Of a stretch of DNA of 64,000 nt, positions 35,076-44,064 are shown one piece after another. A program made the translations under genes and the position numbers. Numbering within the stretch: position 1 is the stretch's first letter; every line of letters starts with the position of its first letter. The stretch is taken from assembly GCF_037152535.1 (NCBI RefSeq), contig NZ_JBBCMA010000005.1, forward strand, positions 62,001 through 126,000, read 5' to 3'. The DNA is from Leclercia sp. AS011. GTDB taxonomy: Bacteria; Pseudomonadota; Gammaproteobacteria; Enterobacterales; Enterobacteriaceae. The notes under the pieces are model-generated. The model was not told the origin of the DNA, made no database searches, and worked only from the letters and a program-made list of their open reading frames with translations.

Positions 35076-36467
35076 ATGCTGGCCTTCTTAAACCAGGTGC
35101 GCAAGCCGACCCTGGATCTGCCGCTCGATGTGCGGCGCAAAATGTGGTTCAAACCCTTCATGCAGTCTTATCTGGTGGTCTTTATCGGCTACCTGACCAT
35201 GTACCTGATCCGCAAAAACTTTAACATCGCGCAGAACGACATGATCTCCACCTACGGGCTGAGCATGACGCAGCTGGGGATGATTGGCCTGGGCTTCTCC
35301 ATCACCTACGGCGTGGGGAAAACGGTCGTTTCCTACTACGCGGACGGCAAAAACACCAAGCAGTTCCTGCCGTTTATGCTGATCCTCTCCGCTATCTGTA
35401 TGCTCGGCTTCAGCGCCAGCATGGGCGCGGGTTCCGTTAGCCTGTTCCTGATGATCGCCTTCTACGCCCTGAGCGGTTTCTTCCAGAGTACCGGCGGGTC
35501 GTGTAGTTACTCCACCATCACCAAATGGACCCCGCGCCGCAAGCGGGGTTCCTACCTCGGCATGTGGAACATCTCCCACAACCTCGGCGGAGCGGGTGCG
35601 GCAGGCGTGGCGCTGTTCGGCGCGAACTACCTGTTTGACGGTCACGTGATCGGCATGTTTATCTTCCCGTCGATTATCGCCCTGATCGTCGGCTTTATCG
35701 GCCTGCGCTTCGGCAGCGACTCCCCGGAATCTTACGGTCTGGGGAAAGCCGAAGAGCTGTTTGACGAGGAGATCAGCGAAGAGGACAAAGAGACCGAAGA
35801 GAACGAGATGACCAAATGGCAGATCTTTGTTGAGTACGTGCTGAAAAACAAAGTGATCTGGCTGCTCTGCTTCTCGAACATCTTCCTCTACGTGGTGCGC
35901 ATCGGTATCGACCAGTGGTCGACCGTGTATGCCTTCCAGGAGCTGAAACTCTCTAAAGAGGTGGCGATTCAGGGCTTCACCCTGTTCGAAGTGGGCGCGC
36001 TGGTCGGCACGCTGCTGTGGGGCTGGCTCTCGGATCTCGCCAACGGTCGTCGCGCGCTGGTAGCCTGCGTCGCGCTGGCGCTGATTATCGCCACCCTCGG
36101 CGTGTACCAGCATGCCAGCAACCAGTACGTTTATCTGGCGTCCCTGTTCGCGCTCGGCTTCCTGGTGTTTGGTCCGCAATTACTGATCGGCGTGGCGGCA
36201 GTGGGCTTCGTGCCGAAAAAAGCGATCGGCGCCGCCGATGGGATTAAGGGCACCTTCGCCTACCTGATCGGCGACAGCTTCGCCAAACTGGGTCTGGGGA
36301 TGATCGCCGACGGCACGCCGATTTTCGGCCTCACCGGCTGGGCAGGCACCTTCGCCGCGCTGGATGCGGCAGCCATCGGCTGTATCGTCCTGATGGCGAT
36401 GGTCGCGGTGCTGGAAGAACGCAAGATCCGCCGCGAAAAACGCGTGCAACGTTTGAAAGCAGCCTGA
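35076..36467 (+). CDS. uhpT: Hexose-phosphate:phosphate antiporter UhpT
   Basis: A 463-residue MFS antiporter that imports glucose 6-phosphate and related sugar phosphates, and also fosfomycin, in exchange for phosphate. It starts [25 protein letters not shown] and has 12 predicted helices. A charged cytoplasmic loop [20 protein letters not shown] lies in the middle, at about 228-247. CAGGAG precedes the ATG. It is transcribed from its own UhpA-dependent promoter after uhpABC and followed by a terminator. Confidence 0.97.
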   Translation: MLAFLNQVRKPTLDLPLDVRRKMWFKPFMQSYLVVFIGYLTMYLIRKNFNIAQNDMISTYGLSMTQLGMIGLGFSITYGVGKTVVSYYADGKNTKQFLPFMLILSAICMLGFSASMGAGSVSLFLMIAFYALSGFFQSTGGSCSYSTITKWTPRRKRGSYLGMWNISHNLGGAGAAGVALFGANYLFDGHVIGMFIFPSIIALIVGFIGLRFGSDSPESYGLGKAEELFDEEISEEDKETEENEMTKWQIFVEYVLKNKVIWLLCFSNIFLYVVRIGIDQWSTVYAFQELKLSKEVAIQGFTLFEVGALVGTLLWGWLSDLANGRRALVACVALALIIATLGVYQHASNQYVYLASLFALGFLVFGPQLLIGVAAVGFVPKKAIGAADGIKGTFAYLIGDSFAKLGLGMIADGTPIFGLTGWAGTFAALDAAAIGCIVLMAMVAVLEERKIRREKRVQRLKAA

Positions 36468-36485
36468 GTGTGCAGGTAACTTTTT

Positions 36486-36510
36486 GCCCGGCATGATGCC
36501 GGGCTTTTTT
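36486..36510 (+). terminator. Terminator of uhpT
   Basis: An 8-bp stem, GCCCGGCA / TGCCGGGC, is followed by six T residues. Confidence 0.9.
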
Positions 36511-36630
36511 ACATTCCCACCCCGATTACCTTACCCCGCTTTACACATCCACTCCGCCCTATGCTCTACAGTTTTATTTCGCTGCCGCCTTTCGCGCAGC
36601 CTTAGCCCTTTTTGCTAACGGAGAGCTTGC

Positions 36631-37635
36631 ATGTTGACCCGACGATTGTCCTGCCTTGCGCTGCTGATGGCGCTGGCCTCACCCGCGATGGCGGCGGATA
36701 CCCCCACCTACGGCGAAAAGCTGGAAGGGTTTGACTACGCCTGGCCGGTGAAACACTTCACCTTCACCTCGCAAAATCAGTCGCTGGATATGGCGTATCT
36801 CGACGTGAAGCCGGAAAAAGCCAACGGCCGCACGGTGGTGCTGATGCACGGCAAAAACTTCTGCGCCGGTACCTGGGAGGGCACTATCCGAGCGCTTACC
36901 GCCAGCGGTTATCGGGTGATCGCTCCTGACCAGATTGGCTTCTGTAAATCTACCAAGCCGGAGCGGTATCAGTACAGCTTCCAGCAGCTGGCGGACAATA
37001 CTCATGCGCTGCTGAAAACGTTGGGCGTCGATCGCGTGACGGTTATCGGGCATTCGACCGGCGGCATGCTGGCGACCCGCTACGCGCTGATGTGGCCGCA
37101 GGCGGTGGAACAGCTGGTGATGGTCAATCCGATTGGTCTGGAGGACTGGAAAGCGCGCGGTGTGCCGCATATTACGGTCGATCAGTGGTATCAGCGCGAG
37201 CTGAAAACCAGCGCTGACGGCATTCGCCAGTACGAGAAAAATACCTACTATGCCGGGGAGTGGAAGCCGGAGTATGAGCGCTGGGTCACCATGCTCGCCG
37301 GGCTGAATAACGGGCCGGGCAAAGAGCGTGTCGCCTGGAACTCGGCGCTGCTCTACGACATGATCTACACCCAGCCGGTTATCTATGAATTTAGTGAGTT
37401 AAAGATGCCGGTATTATTGATGATCGGTACGAAGGACAACACTGCCATCGGGAAAGACCTCGCTCCGCCGGAGGTGCGTAAGCAGCTCGGTAACTACGCG
37501 GTGCTGGGCAAAGAGACGGCGAAGCGCATTCCGCACGCGACGCTGGTGGAATTTAGCGACATGGGCCACGCGCCGCAGATGCAGGATCCTGCACGCTTCC
37601 ACGAGGCGCTGCTGAAAGGGCTTCAGGCGCGCTGA
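36631..37635 (+). CDS. Exported alpha/beta hydrolase
   Basis: A 334-residue protein with a signal peptide, MLTRRLSCLALLMALASPAMA, cut near residue 21, so it is probably periplasmic. The alpha/beta hydrolase core has the oxyanion region VVLMHGKNFCAGTW, the nucleophile Ser142 in VIGHSTGGML, and a late histidine in FSDMGHAPQMQDP near 312. The substrate is unknown; epoxide hydrolase-, haloalkane dehalogenase- and esterase-like enzymes share this fold. The 3' end overlaps the convergent LysR gene by 13 bases. Confidence 0.85.
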   Translation: MLTRRLSCLALLMALASPAMAADTPTYGEKLEGFDYAWPVKHFTFTSQNQSLDMAYLDVKPEKANGRTVVLMHGKNFCAGTWEGTIRALTASGYRVIAPDQIGFCKSTKPERYQYSFQQLADNTHALLKTLGVDRVTVIGHSTGGMLATRYALMWPQAVEQLVMVNPIGLEDWKARGVPHITVDQWYQRELKTSADGIRQYEKNTYYAGEWKPEYERWVTMLAGLNNGPGKERVAWNSALLYDMIYTQPVIYEFSELKMPVLLMIGTKDNTAIGKDLAPPEVRKQLGNYAVLGKETAKRIPHATLVEFSDMGHAPQMQDPARFHEALLKGLQAR

Positions 37636-38525
37636 CTCGTCTCCAGCAGCAACCCGCGCAGCCACGCCTGCGCGGGGTTGCGGTGCGTTCTGCCGTGCCA
37701 GGCCATGCTTTTGGTAAAGCCGGGCACGGGAACCGGTGTCTCGCAGACAAACATCCCCGTCTGGTTTTCCGCTATACGTGACGGCACGACGGCAATCATA
37801 TCGCTGAGAGCCAGCACGTCCGGCAGGACCAAAAAGTGGCTCACCGAGAGTCCCACGTGCCGCATTCGACCAATCTTCTCCAGCGCGCCATCCGTTACGC
37901 CGCGAAAACCGGCGCCCTCGTAAGAGACCAGCACATGCTCCAGGGCGCAAAATCGGTCTATCGTCAGCGGTTTTCCGGCTTCCGGATGGTTGGCGCGCAT
38001 CATGCAGACGTACCGTTCATCATAAAGCGCACGGCTGTGAAGCTCATCTGGCGTGGTGTGCGGAGTGATGAGCGCCGCGTCAACGCTTCCCCGCTCAAGC
38101 TGGCTGACCAGACGGTCGGATTCCACGGGTACCACCCGCACACGGATGGCGGGTGCCCGGGTTTTGAGGGCGGCAATAAAGGGCACCATCACCGCCCGCA
38201 GGGCGTAGTCGGTGGCGGCGACGGTAAAGGTCAGGCTGGCGCTCAGGGGATCGAATTCGGTGGGCTGTAGCAGCACGTCGATATCCGCCAGAATGCGTTT
38301 TACCGGGGCGGCCAGCGTTTCTGCGCGGGTGGTCGGCACCATGCCGTGCGGGGCGCGGATAAACAGCGGATCGTCAAAATAATCGCGCAGGCGGTTGAGC
38401 ATGCCGCTGACCGCAGGCTGGGTCAGGGATAAGCGCGATGCTGCTCGCGTGACACTGCGCTCATCCAGCAGCGCATCCAGGGTTTTTAAAAGATTCAGAT
38501 CCAGCGTGCGGATATCCGTTTTCAT
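37623..38525 (-). CDS. LysR-family transcriptional regulator
   Basis: A 300-residue regulator. The N-terminal winged helix-turn-helix (about 7-66) includes LLKTLDALLDERSVTRAASRLSLTQPAVSGML. The LysR substrate domain covers about 95-295. The sequence resembles NodD/NahR-like LysR proteins with FDDPLFIRAPHGMVPTTRA. It converges on the exported hydrolase with a 13-base overlap, so head-to-head promoter control of that gene is not possible; targets are unknown. Confidence 0.88.
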   Translation of the reverse strand: MKTDIRTLDLNLLKTLDALLDERSVTRAASRLSLTQPAVSGMLNRLRDYFDDPLFIRAPHGMVPTTRAETLAAPVKRILADIDVLLQPTEFDPLSASLTFTVAATDYALRAVMVPFIAALKTRAPAIRVRVVPVESDRLVSQLERGSVDAALITPHTTPDELHSRALYDERYVCMMRANHPEAGKPLTIDRFCALEHVLVSYEGAGFRGVTDGALEKIGRMRHVGLSVSHFLVLPDVLALSDMIAVVPSRIAENQTGMFVCETPVPVPGFTKSMAWHGRTHRNPAQAWLRGLLLETSQRA

Positions 38526-38625
38526 TATTCACTACCACCTGTTTTCAGTGCATTAATACGACGTTGTCCGCTGTCGACGCGCTGCGTTTCCCGATATTAT
38601 GCTCGACAAACCGTAAGGAGAATTC

Positions 38626-39078
38626 ATGGTCTGGATAATGCTGGCTACGCTTGCCGTGGTGTTTGTGGTGGGCTTTCGCGTCATGACGTCGGGCTCCCGA
38701 CGCGCCATCCGTCGTCTCAGCGAACGTTTGGGGATCACCCCTGTGCCGCTGGAATCGATGATCGACCAGTTTGGCAAAAGCGCTGGCAATGAGTTTATCC
38801 GTTACCTTGAACGCCCGGACGAGGCGCACCTGCAAAATGCCGCCCAGGTGCTGCTGATCTGGCAGGTCTGCATTGTCGACAGCAGTGAAAACAACCTGAT
38901 GAGCTGGTATCGCCTGCTGCGCAAGGCGCGTCTCGCCGCGCCGATCACCGATGCCCAGATCCGCCTGGCGCTCGGCTTTATGCGCGATATGGAGCCCGAT
39001 CCGTACGAGCTGAATGCTTTCCAGCTGCGCTATAACCAGCTCTTCCTGCCGGAAGAGGGGGTCTTCTTCCTGCACTGA
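38626..39078 (+). CDS. yicN: YicN, DUF1198 protein
   Basis: A 150-residue protein with one N-terminal membrane helix, MVWIMLATLAVVFVVGFRVM, and a helical cytoplasmic domain including LLIWQVCIVDSSENNLMSWYRLLRKARL. Length and sequence match E. coli YicN (DUF1198), whose function is unknown. AAGGAG lies before the ATG. It is divergent from the LysR gene and followed by a BIME. Confidence 0.85.
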   Translation: MVWIMLATLAVVFVVGFRVMTSGSRRAIRRLSERLGITPVPLESMIDQFGKSAGNEFIRYLERPDEAHLQNAAQVLLIWQVCIVDSSENNLMSWYRLLRKARLAAPITDAQIRLALGFMRDMEPDPYELNAFQLRYNQLFLPEEGVFFLH

Positions 39079-39080
39079 TA

Positions 39081-39153
39081 TCCCCCGGTGGCGCTTCGCT
39101 TACCGGGGCTACAAAACCCGTAGGCCGGTGCAAGCGCAGCGCCGCCCGGCAAA
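39081..39153. repeat. BIME after yicN
   Basis: Facing REP units: CCCCGGTGGCGCTTCGCTTA with CCGGGGCTACAA, and GTAGGCCGGTGCAAGCGCAG with CGCCGCCCGGC. Confidence 0.9.
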
Positions 39154-39235
39154 AAACCACACTGATATCACGCCTCGTGATGAGGATTATAAAACATCAT
39201 CATTAGATTTATACCACTACGCGGCGCACCATCAT

Positions 39236-39255
39236 CTCATCAACAACATGATGAG
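39236..39255 (+). promoter_or_regulatory. Small hairpin over the ribosome site of the SRPBCC gene
   Basis: CTCATCA (39236-39242) and TGATGAG (39249-39255) pair perfectly across a 6-base loop. The right arm includes part of the GAGGTG ribosome site of the gene at 39263, so pairing could slow translation. Four ATCATC/CATCAT-like repeats precede it. Confidence 0.4.
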
Positions 39256-39262
39256 GTGAACC

Positions 39263-39772
39263 ATGAATCAATCCGCCATTGTCTGGCCGCAGGAATTTCT
39301 GCCAGGCACCACAGATAACTTTGCATCCAACGAAATCATCGTCGCCGGGCTGACCGCGCAGGCCGTCTGGGACCAACTGAACGATACCCGCCTGTGGCCG
39401 ACGTACTACAGCAATGCCGACGACATTCGCTTTCATGACGACAGCGGCCCGCTGCTCAGCGCCAACGCCCGTTTTCGCTTCACCACCTTCGGCTTTCCGG
39501 TAGAAGCCCGGGTTACCGAGTATGTGCCGCCGATGGCGGGGCAGGCCGCGCGTATCGCCTGGCACGGCTGGGTGGAGGGGGAGGCTGACACCCGACTGGA
39601 CGTGATTCACGCCTGGCTGTTTGAAGACCTGCCTGGCAACCGGGTACGCATCCTGACCCAGGAGTCGCAGAAAGGCGTTCCGGCGCAGGAACTGGCGCGC
39701 ACCGTACCAAACCCGATGATCAACGGGCATCAGGAGTGGATTGTCGGGCTGGCGAAGGCGGCACGTGGCTAA
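39263..39772 (+). CDS. SRPBCC (START/Bet v 1-like) domain protein
   Basis: A 169-residue soluble protein of the polyketide cyclase/START-like fold. It shows AGLTAQAVWDQLNDTRLWPTYY near the N-terminus and RFRFTTFGFPVEARVTEYVPP in the central sheet. Members bind hydrophobic ligands in a deep cavity. No signal peptide is present and the ligand is unknown. It lies between two BIME repeats, probably as a single-gene unit. Confidence 0.75.
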   Translation: MNQSAIVWPQEFLPGTTDNFASNEIIVAGLTAQAVWDQLNDTRLWPTYYSNADDIRFHDDSGPLLSANARFRFTTFGFPVEARVTEYVPPMAGQAARIAWHGWVEGEADTRLDVIHAWLFEDLPGNRVRILTQESQKGVPAQELARTVPNPMINGHQEWIVGLAKAARG

Positions 39773-39774
39773 CA

Positions 39775-39847
39775 TCCCCCGGTGGCGCTGCGCTTACCGG
39801 GCCTGCAGCCCCCGTAGGCCGGTGCAAGCGCAGCGCCGCCCGGCAAA
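39775..39847. repeat. BIME before nepI
   Basis: Facing REP units: CCCCGGTGGCGCTGCGCTTA with CCGGGCCTGCAG, and GTAGGCCGGTGCAAGCGCAG with CGCCGCCCGGC. It is almost identical to the element at 39081-39153, about 0.7 kb away, so the SRPBCC gene is bracketed by near-identical repeats. Confidence 0.9.
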
Positions 39848-39938
39848 AAGTGCCAAAAGTTGTCGAAACGTTAAATAGATCACACTTTAACTGTTAAACT
39901 GCACGGCTTTCCCGCTCGTTTTCTCCCCAGGTGATGCC

Positions 39939-41129
39939 ATGACAGAACAGATCCAATCCGCCCCTTCGCCCCATGCTAAAGCGGTCTCCCGCCCGAACTG
40001 GTCGGCGGTTTTTTCCGTGGCGTTTTGCGTCGCCTGCCTGATTACCGTGGAGTTTTTGCCGGTCAGCCTGCTGACGCCGATGGCGCAGGATCTGGGCATT
40101 TCTGAAGGGGTGGCGGGGCAGTCGGTCACCGTTACCGCCTTTGTCGCCATGTTTGCCAGCCTGTTTATTACCCAGGCGATTGGCACTACCGATCGCCGTA
40201 AGGTGGTGATCCTCTTCTCTGTCCTGCTGACCCTCTCCTGCCTGCTGGTCTCCTTTGCCGATAACTTTATGTTGCTGCTGCTGGGACGCGCCTGCCTCGG
40301 GCTGGGGCTCGGTGGATTCTGGGCGATGTCGGCCTCGCTCACCATGCGGCTGGTGCCGGCGCGTACCGTGCCGAAAGCGCTCTCCGTTATCTTCGGCGCG
40401 GTCTCCATCGCGCTGGTGATTGCCGCGCCGCTGGGCAGCTTCCTCGGGGGGATTATCGGCTGGCGTAATGTTTTCAACGGTGCCGCGGTGATGGGGCTGC
40501 TATGCATCCTGTGGGTCTGGAAAGCGCTACCGTCGCTGCCGGGCGAAGCCGCGCATCATAAACAGAACATGTTCAGCCTGCTGAAACGCCCCGGCGTGCT
40601 GGCGGGGATGATTGCCATCTTTATGTCTTTTGCCGGACAGTTTGCCTTCTTTACCTATATCCGCCCGGTGTTTATGACCATGGCCGGGTTTGACGTTGAC
40701 GGCCTGACGCTGGTGCTGCTGAGCTTTGGTATCGCCAGCTTTGTCGGCACCTCGCTGTCGGCGCAGTTCCTGAAACGCTCCCTGAAAGTGGCTCTGGCGG
40801 GGGCTCCGCTGGTGCTGGCCATCAGCGCCGCGGTGCTGATCCTGTGGGGTAGCGACAAGTGGGTGGCCTCGGCGATTGCCATTATCTGGGGCTTTGCCTT
40901 TGCGCTGATCCCGGTGGGCTGGTCGACGTGGATCACCCGCTCGCTGGCCGACCAGGCCGAAAAAGCCGGGTCGATTCAGGTGGCGGTGATCCAGCTGGCG
41001 AATACCTGCGGTGCGGCAGTGGGCGGCGTTGCGCTCGACCATCTGGGACTGACGTCACCGCTGGTGATTTCCGGCACGCTAATGCTGCTGACGGCGCTGC
41101 TGGTGGCGGGGAAGGTTAAGGCGAAGTAG
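39939..41129 (+). CDS. nepI: Purine ribonucleoside efflux pump NepI
   Basis: A 396-residue MFS DHA1 exporter identical in length to E. coli NepI (formerly YicM), which exports inosine, guanosine and related nucleosides. [36 protein letters not shown] forms the first helix region, and 12 helices are visible. AGGTGATGCC precedes the ATG. It is read alone, with a strong hairpin after the stop. Confidence 0.93.
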   Translation: MTEQIQSAPSPHAKAVSRPNWSAVFSVAFCVACLITVEFLPVSLLTPMAQDLGISEGVAGQSVTVTAFVAMFASLFITQAIGTTDRRKVVILFSVLLTLSCLLVSFADNFMLLLLGRACLGLGLGGFWAMSASLTMRLVPARTVPKALSVIFGAVSIALVIAAPLGSFLGGIIGWRNVFNGAAVMGLLCILWVWKALPSLPGEAAHHKQNMFSLLKRPGVLAGMIAIFMSFAGQFAFFTYIRPVFMTMAGFDVDGLTLVLLSFGIASFVGTSLSAQFLKRSLKVALAGAPLVLAISAAVLILWGSDKWVASAIAIIWGFAFALIPVGWSTWITRSLADQAEKAGSIQVAVIQLANTCGAAVGGVALDHLGLTSPLVISGTLMLLTALLVAGKVKAK

Positions 41130-41138
41130 TACTTTTCT

Positions 41139-41158
41139 CCCTCTCCCGTGGGAGAGGG
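41139..41158. terminator. GC-rich hairpin between nepI and yicL
   Basis: CCCTCTCCC / GGGAGAGGG form a perfect 9-bp stem between the convergent nepI and yicL genes. It is a widespread enterobacterial intergenic type. The plus-strand T tract is weak (GTT), but four T residues precede it on the plus strand as part of ACTTTTCT. Confidence 0.55.
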
Positions 41159-41177
41159 TTGGGGGGAGGGCATCAGG

Positions 41178-42083
41178 CTATGCCGATGCCTTAACCCGTC
41201 TTCTCGAGTCCATCGAAATCAACACCACCGACGACACAATCAGCAGCGTGCCCAGCCAGTCCGGCAGGGTGAACGCCACGCCCAGCAACATCACCGACAG
41301 TAACGCGCTGCTCAGCGGCTCGGCGCAGCTCAGAATGCTCGCCTTTGGTCCGCCAATCATCTGCGCGCCTTTCAGGTACAGGCTGAACGTCACCGCCGTG
41401 CCAATCACCACCAGGTAGAAAAACGCCAGTAGCAGGCTGCCGTCGACCACGAAGGCGGTGCCGCGCCCGGCATAGAACGGCGTCAGCATTAACCCGGCCA
41501 GCAGCATGCTCCAGCCGACTATCGGCAGGGTGCCGTAGCGGGCAATCAGGGTGGAGGGGTAGGTGGTATAGAACGCCGCAGCGAAGGCGGAGGCGATGCC
41601 CCAGCAGAGCGCGGCCGGGGAGATGGTCAGCGAGGTGGGATCGCCGTGAGTCACCAGTAAAAAGGTGCCGACCAGCGAGGTCATGATCGCCGCCAGCACG
41701 AAAATGCCCGGGCGCTTTTTACGCGCCAGCGCGAACCACGCCACGATAATGGTCGGGGAGAGGAACTGCAGCACGGTGGCGGTGGCGGCGTTGGATTTTT
41801 CAATCGTCACCAGGAAGGTGAGCTGCACGATCAGCGCCCCGAACAGGGAGAAGATCAGCAGGCTGAGGGCATCTTTGCGATTTTTGATGACCGAGAAAAT
41901 CTTGTCGCCGTGGACGAATGAGAGGGTCAGCAGGATCACGCCGGCAAACAGCAGGCGGATCATGGTCAGATAGGGCGAGGGGATCTGACTTTTCTCCATG
42001 ATGTACTGCGCGCAAACCCCTGAGCTGCCCCATAAAATGGCGGCGATCAGGACGTTCAGCATCCCTTTACGTGTGGAACCCAT
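41178..42083 (-). CDS. yicL: YicL, EamA-family inner-membrane transporter
   Basis: A 301-residue DMT-superfamily protein with ten predicted helices, starting [28 protein letters not shown]. Two EamA domains cover about 8-140 and 150-290. The sequence matches E. coli YicL, an uncharacterised carboxylate/amino acid-type exporter. It converges on nepI. Its promoter region holds no gene and is followed by a BIME toward the porin gene. Confidence 0.88.
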   Translation of the reverse strand: MGSTRKGMLNVLIAAILWGSSGVCAQYIMEKSQIPSPYLTMIRLLFAGVILLTLSFVHGDKIFSVIKNRKDALSLLIFSLFGALIVQLTFLVTIEKSNAATATVLQFLSPTIIVAWFALARKKRPGIFVLAAIMTSLVGTFLLVTHGDPTSLTISPAALCWGIASAFAAAFYTTYPSTLIARYGTLPIVGWSMLLAGLMLTPFYAGRGTAFVVDGSLLLAFFYLVVIGTAVTFSLYLKGAQMIGGPKASILSCAEPLSSALLSVMLLGVAFTLPDWLGTLLIVSSVVLISMDSRRRVKASA

Positions 42084-42124
42084 GTTCTCCCCTGCTATGT
42101 CGATTTTTTTCTAGCATAACATGG

Positions 42125-42202
42125 GAGCCTTGCCCGGCGGCGCTGTGCTTGCACGGGCCTACAAAATTAGTAGGCCGGGTGAGCGCAGCGCCACCCGGCA
42201 AT
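42125..42202. repeat. BIME between the porin gene and yicL
   Basis: GCCCGGCGGCGCTGTGCTTG with CACGGGCCTACAA, and GTAGGCCGGGTGAGCGCAGC with GCCACCCGGC, form two facing REP units just past the porin stop. Confidence 0.88.
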
Positions 42203-42209
42203 ACTTACC

Positions 42210-43589
42210 TCAGAACCAGGCCTCCCACATCGCGCCGACGTTGAAGTCGTCCAGGGTCTCGTCCTGGGTGTTGTTCACGCGGGCGGTGCGTTCGTTATCC
42301 ACCTTGCCGCCGGTGACGTAGAAGCGCAGCATCGGACGGAACTCCGGCCCCATGGCGATGGAGATGTTCTGCGACAGGGTCAGCTTCCAGCCCTTGTTAT
42401 CCCCGCCCTTGTCATAATCCACATGCTGCCAGCCCGCTTCCAGCCAGGTGGAGTGCACGTCGTTCCACCAGTGCATCGGACGCACGATGGCGTTGTAGTT
42501 CTTGCGGTTGTCGGTGCTGTCCCGGCTGTTGTCGTAGTCGTGGAAGGCCAGAATGTACTCCACCTGGGTCGCCTGGGTGAACTTGTGCAGCCCTTCGAAG
42601 CTGGCGTACACCGTGGTCAGGTCCTCGGTTTTGTTGAACACGCTGTTGTCCGAGTTATCCGAGTAGCGGGCAATCACCTTGTTCACGCCGCTGTCGTTGG
42701 TGTGGCTCAGGACCACGCCGCCCTGCCAGGCGTTGGTGCGCTCTTCAGTGTCGATGGCCTTCGAGTCAAAGCCGTAGTTGGCGTACAGCTCCAGGTCGAC
42801 GGGGCCGAGCTTCATGCCGTGAATTTTGGAGGTGGCGGCATAGTTGCCCTTGTCGCCGGTGCCGGAGCCGCCGGTACAGGTGATGCGCGACGGGTTGGCC
42901 TCGTCATTCATCACCTGCGGGCTGCAGGATTCCACCGCCGCCACGGTGGCCACGTCAAACTGCACGCCGCCGATGTCGAAGTTCTTCACCCCGGCACCCT
43001 GGCCGTCGTGGTTCATCCAGAAGTAGTCGTTGATGCCCTGCTGCGGACGCTGGTGGAAGTCACGCCCGGCCCACAGATAGGCGTTCGGGTTGGATTCCAG
43101 AATGTTGGTCACCCCGGCGTAGGCCTTTTTCAGGTTAACCTCGTCGCCCCAGTGGTCGATCATCACGTTGACGTCCCAGATGGCGCCGTTTTCACCCCTG
43201 AAGGCTTTGGAGAGCTGGAACTCGCCGCCGTTGCCTTCGTTACCCAGACGACCAATCGCGGACGCGCCGTTGTAGGAGCCGTCCACCGCGACGTATTTCT
43301 GATCGGCGGCCTGGAAGTGCGCCCCGTAGCGGGCATAGCCGGTAAATTTAATCCCGAACGGGATGGCCATATCCGGGGACTGGGCGGCGCTTTGCGGCTC
43401 GGTCACCACGTCGGCCTTTTTCGCCACCGCGGCATCCATTTTCGCCTGGCGATCCGCCAGGGCTTTATCCACCGCTTTGGCCACAATGGCGTCGATTTGC
43501 TCCTGCGTGAACTCCTGGGCGAGGACAGAAATCGGGCAAAGCGCGGCGATAACCGCCATTGTTAATGGAAGTTTTTTAATCATATTCAT
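42210..43589 (-). CDS. LamB/BglH-type carbohydrate porin
   Basis: A 459-residue outer-membrane maltoporin-family channel. It has a signal peptide (MNMIKKLPLTMAVIAALCPISVLA), a short helical/coiled-coil N-terminal part (about 26-70) like BglH and ScrY, and an 18-strand barrel ending in MWEAWF with the C-terminal phenylalanine required for assembly. FTGYARYGAHFQ and YLWAGRDFHQRPQQGINDYFW are LamB-family motifs. It is the last gene of the beta-glucoside PTS operon and likely lets aryl- or oligo-beta-glucosides through the outer membrane. It is bglH-like, but orthology is not certain. Confidence 0.88.
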   Translation of the reverse strand: MNMIKKLPLTMAVIAALCPISVLAQEFTQEQIDAIVAKAVDKALADRQAKMDAAVAKKADVVTEPQSAAQSPDMAIPFGIKFTGYARYGAHFQAADQKYVAVDGSYNGASAIGRLGNEGNGGEFQLSKAFRGENGAIWDVNVMIDHWGDEVNLKKAYAGVTNILESNPNAYLWAGRDFHQRPQQGINDYFWMNHDGQGAGVKNFDIGGVQFDVATVAAVESCSPQVMNDEANPSRITCTGGSGTGDKGNYAATSKIHGMKLGPVDLELYANYGFDSKAIDTEERTNAWQGGVVLSHTNDSGVNKVIARYSDNSDNSVFNKTEDLTTVYASFEGLHKFTQATQVEYILAFHDYDNSRDSTDNRKNYNAIVRPMHWWNDVHSTWLEAGWQHVDYDKGGDNKGWKLTLSQNISIAMGPEFRPMLRFYVTGGKVDNERTARVNNTQDETLDDFNVGAMWEAWF

Positions 43590-43750
43590 GGTTATCTCAA
43601 TATAGTTAAATTTTATTCAGACAATAACCACCCGGTTCTGGATGGACAGAATATGTCGCTATCATCAGAACAAGTTGATTTTATATTTTTTAGGATGCAG
43701 AGGCTTTACACTATTATCGTAACGGTATCTCCGGCGCTGATATTTAATAA

Positions 43751-44056
43751 TTAACGCTGATATAAATGAATAATCTCTTCGGATAATTCACGGGCCAGCA
43801 GCGAGTTCATTAAGTGATCCTGGGCGTGCACCATAATTAACGTCATCGGCTGACGGGCTTCGCCTGCGTCCTGCTCGATAAGTTTGGTCTGCATATGGTG
43901 AGCCTGGCGCGCGTAGCCATCGGCTTCGCGCAGCAGGCTTTTCGCTTCGTCAAAGTTGCCCTGCCGCGCAGCATGCAGTGCTTCAAAGCACAGGCTGCGC
44001 GACTGACCAGCATTGACGATGATTTCCATTACGGCTTCTTCTAAGGCAATCATCAT
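43751..44056 (-). CDS. PTS EIIA, lactose/cellobiose family
   Basis: A 101-residue helical phosphocarrier, MMIALEEAVMEIIVNAGQSR. The phosphorylated histidine is expected to be His77 in LIMVHAQDHLM. It passes phosphate from HPr to the EIIB of the same operon. It lies 8 bases after the GH1 gene. It is chbA/celC-like in family, but the operon lacks the chitobiose-specific genes chbR, chbF and chbG, so no symbol is given. Confidence 0.92.
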   Translation of the reverse strand: MMIALEEAVMEIIVNAGQSRSLCFEALHAARQGNFDEAKSLLREADGYARQAHHMQTKLIEQDAGEARQPMTLIMVHAQDHLMNSLLARELSEEIIHLYQR

Positions 44057-44064
44057 CTTCTACT

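Noticed and set aside
42423..43565. 380-codon plus-strand open frame opposite the porin gene
   Set aside because: It is the antisense shadow of a strong LamB-type porin; its translation is rich in His, Val and Gly without any domain, and it has no ribosome site.
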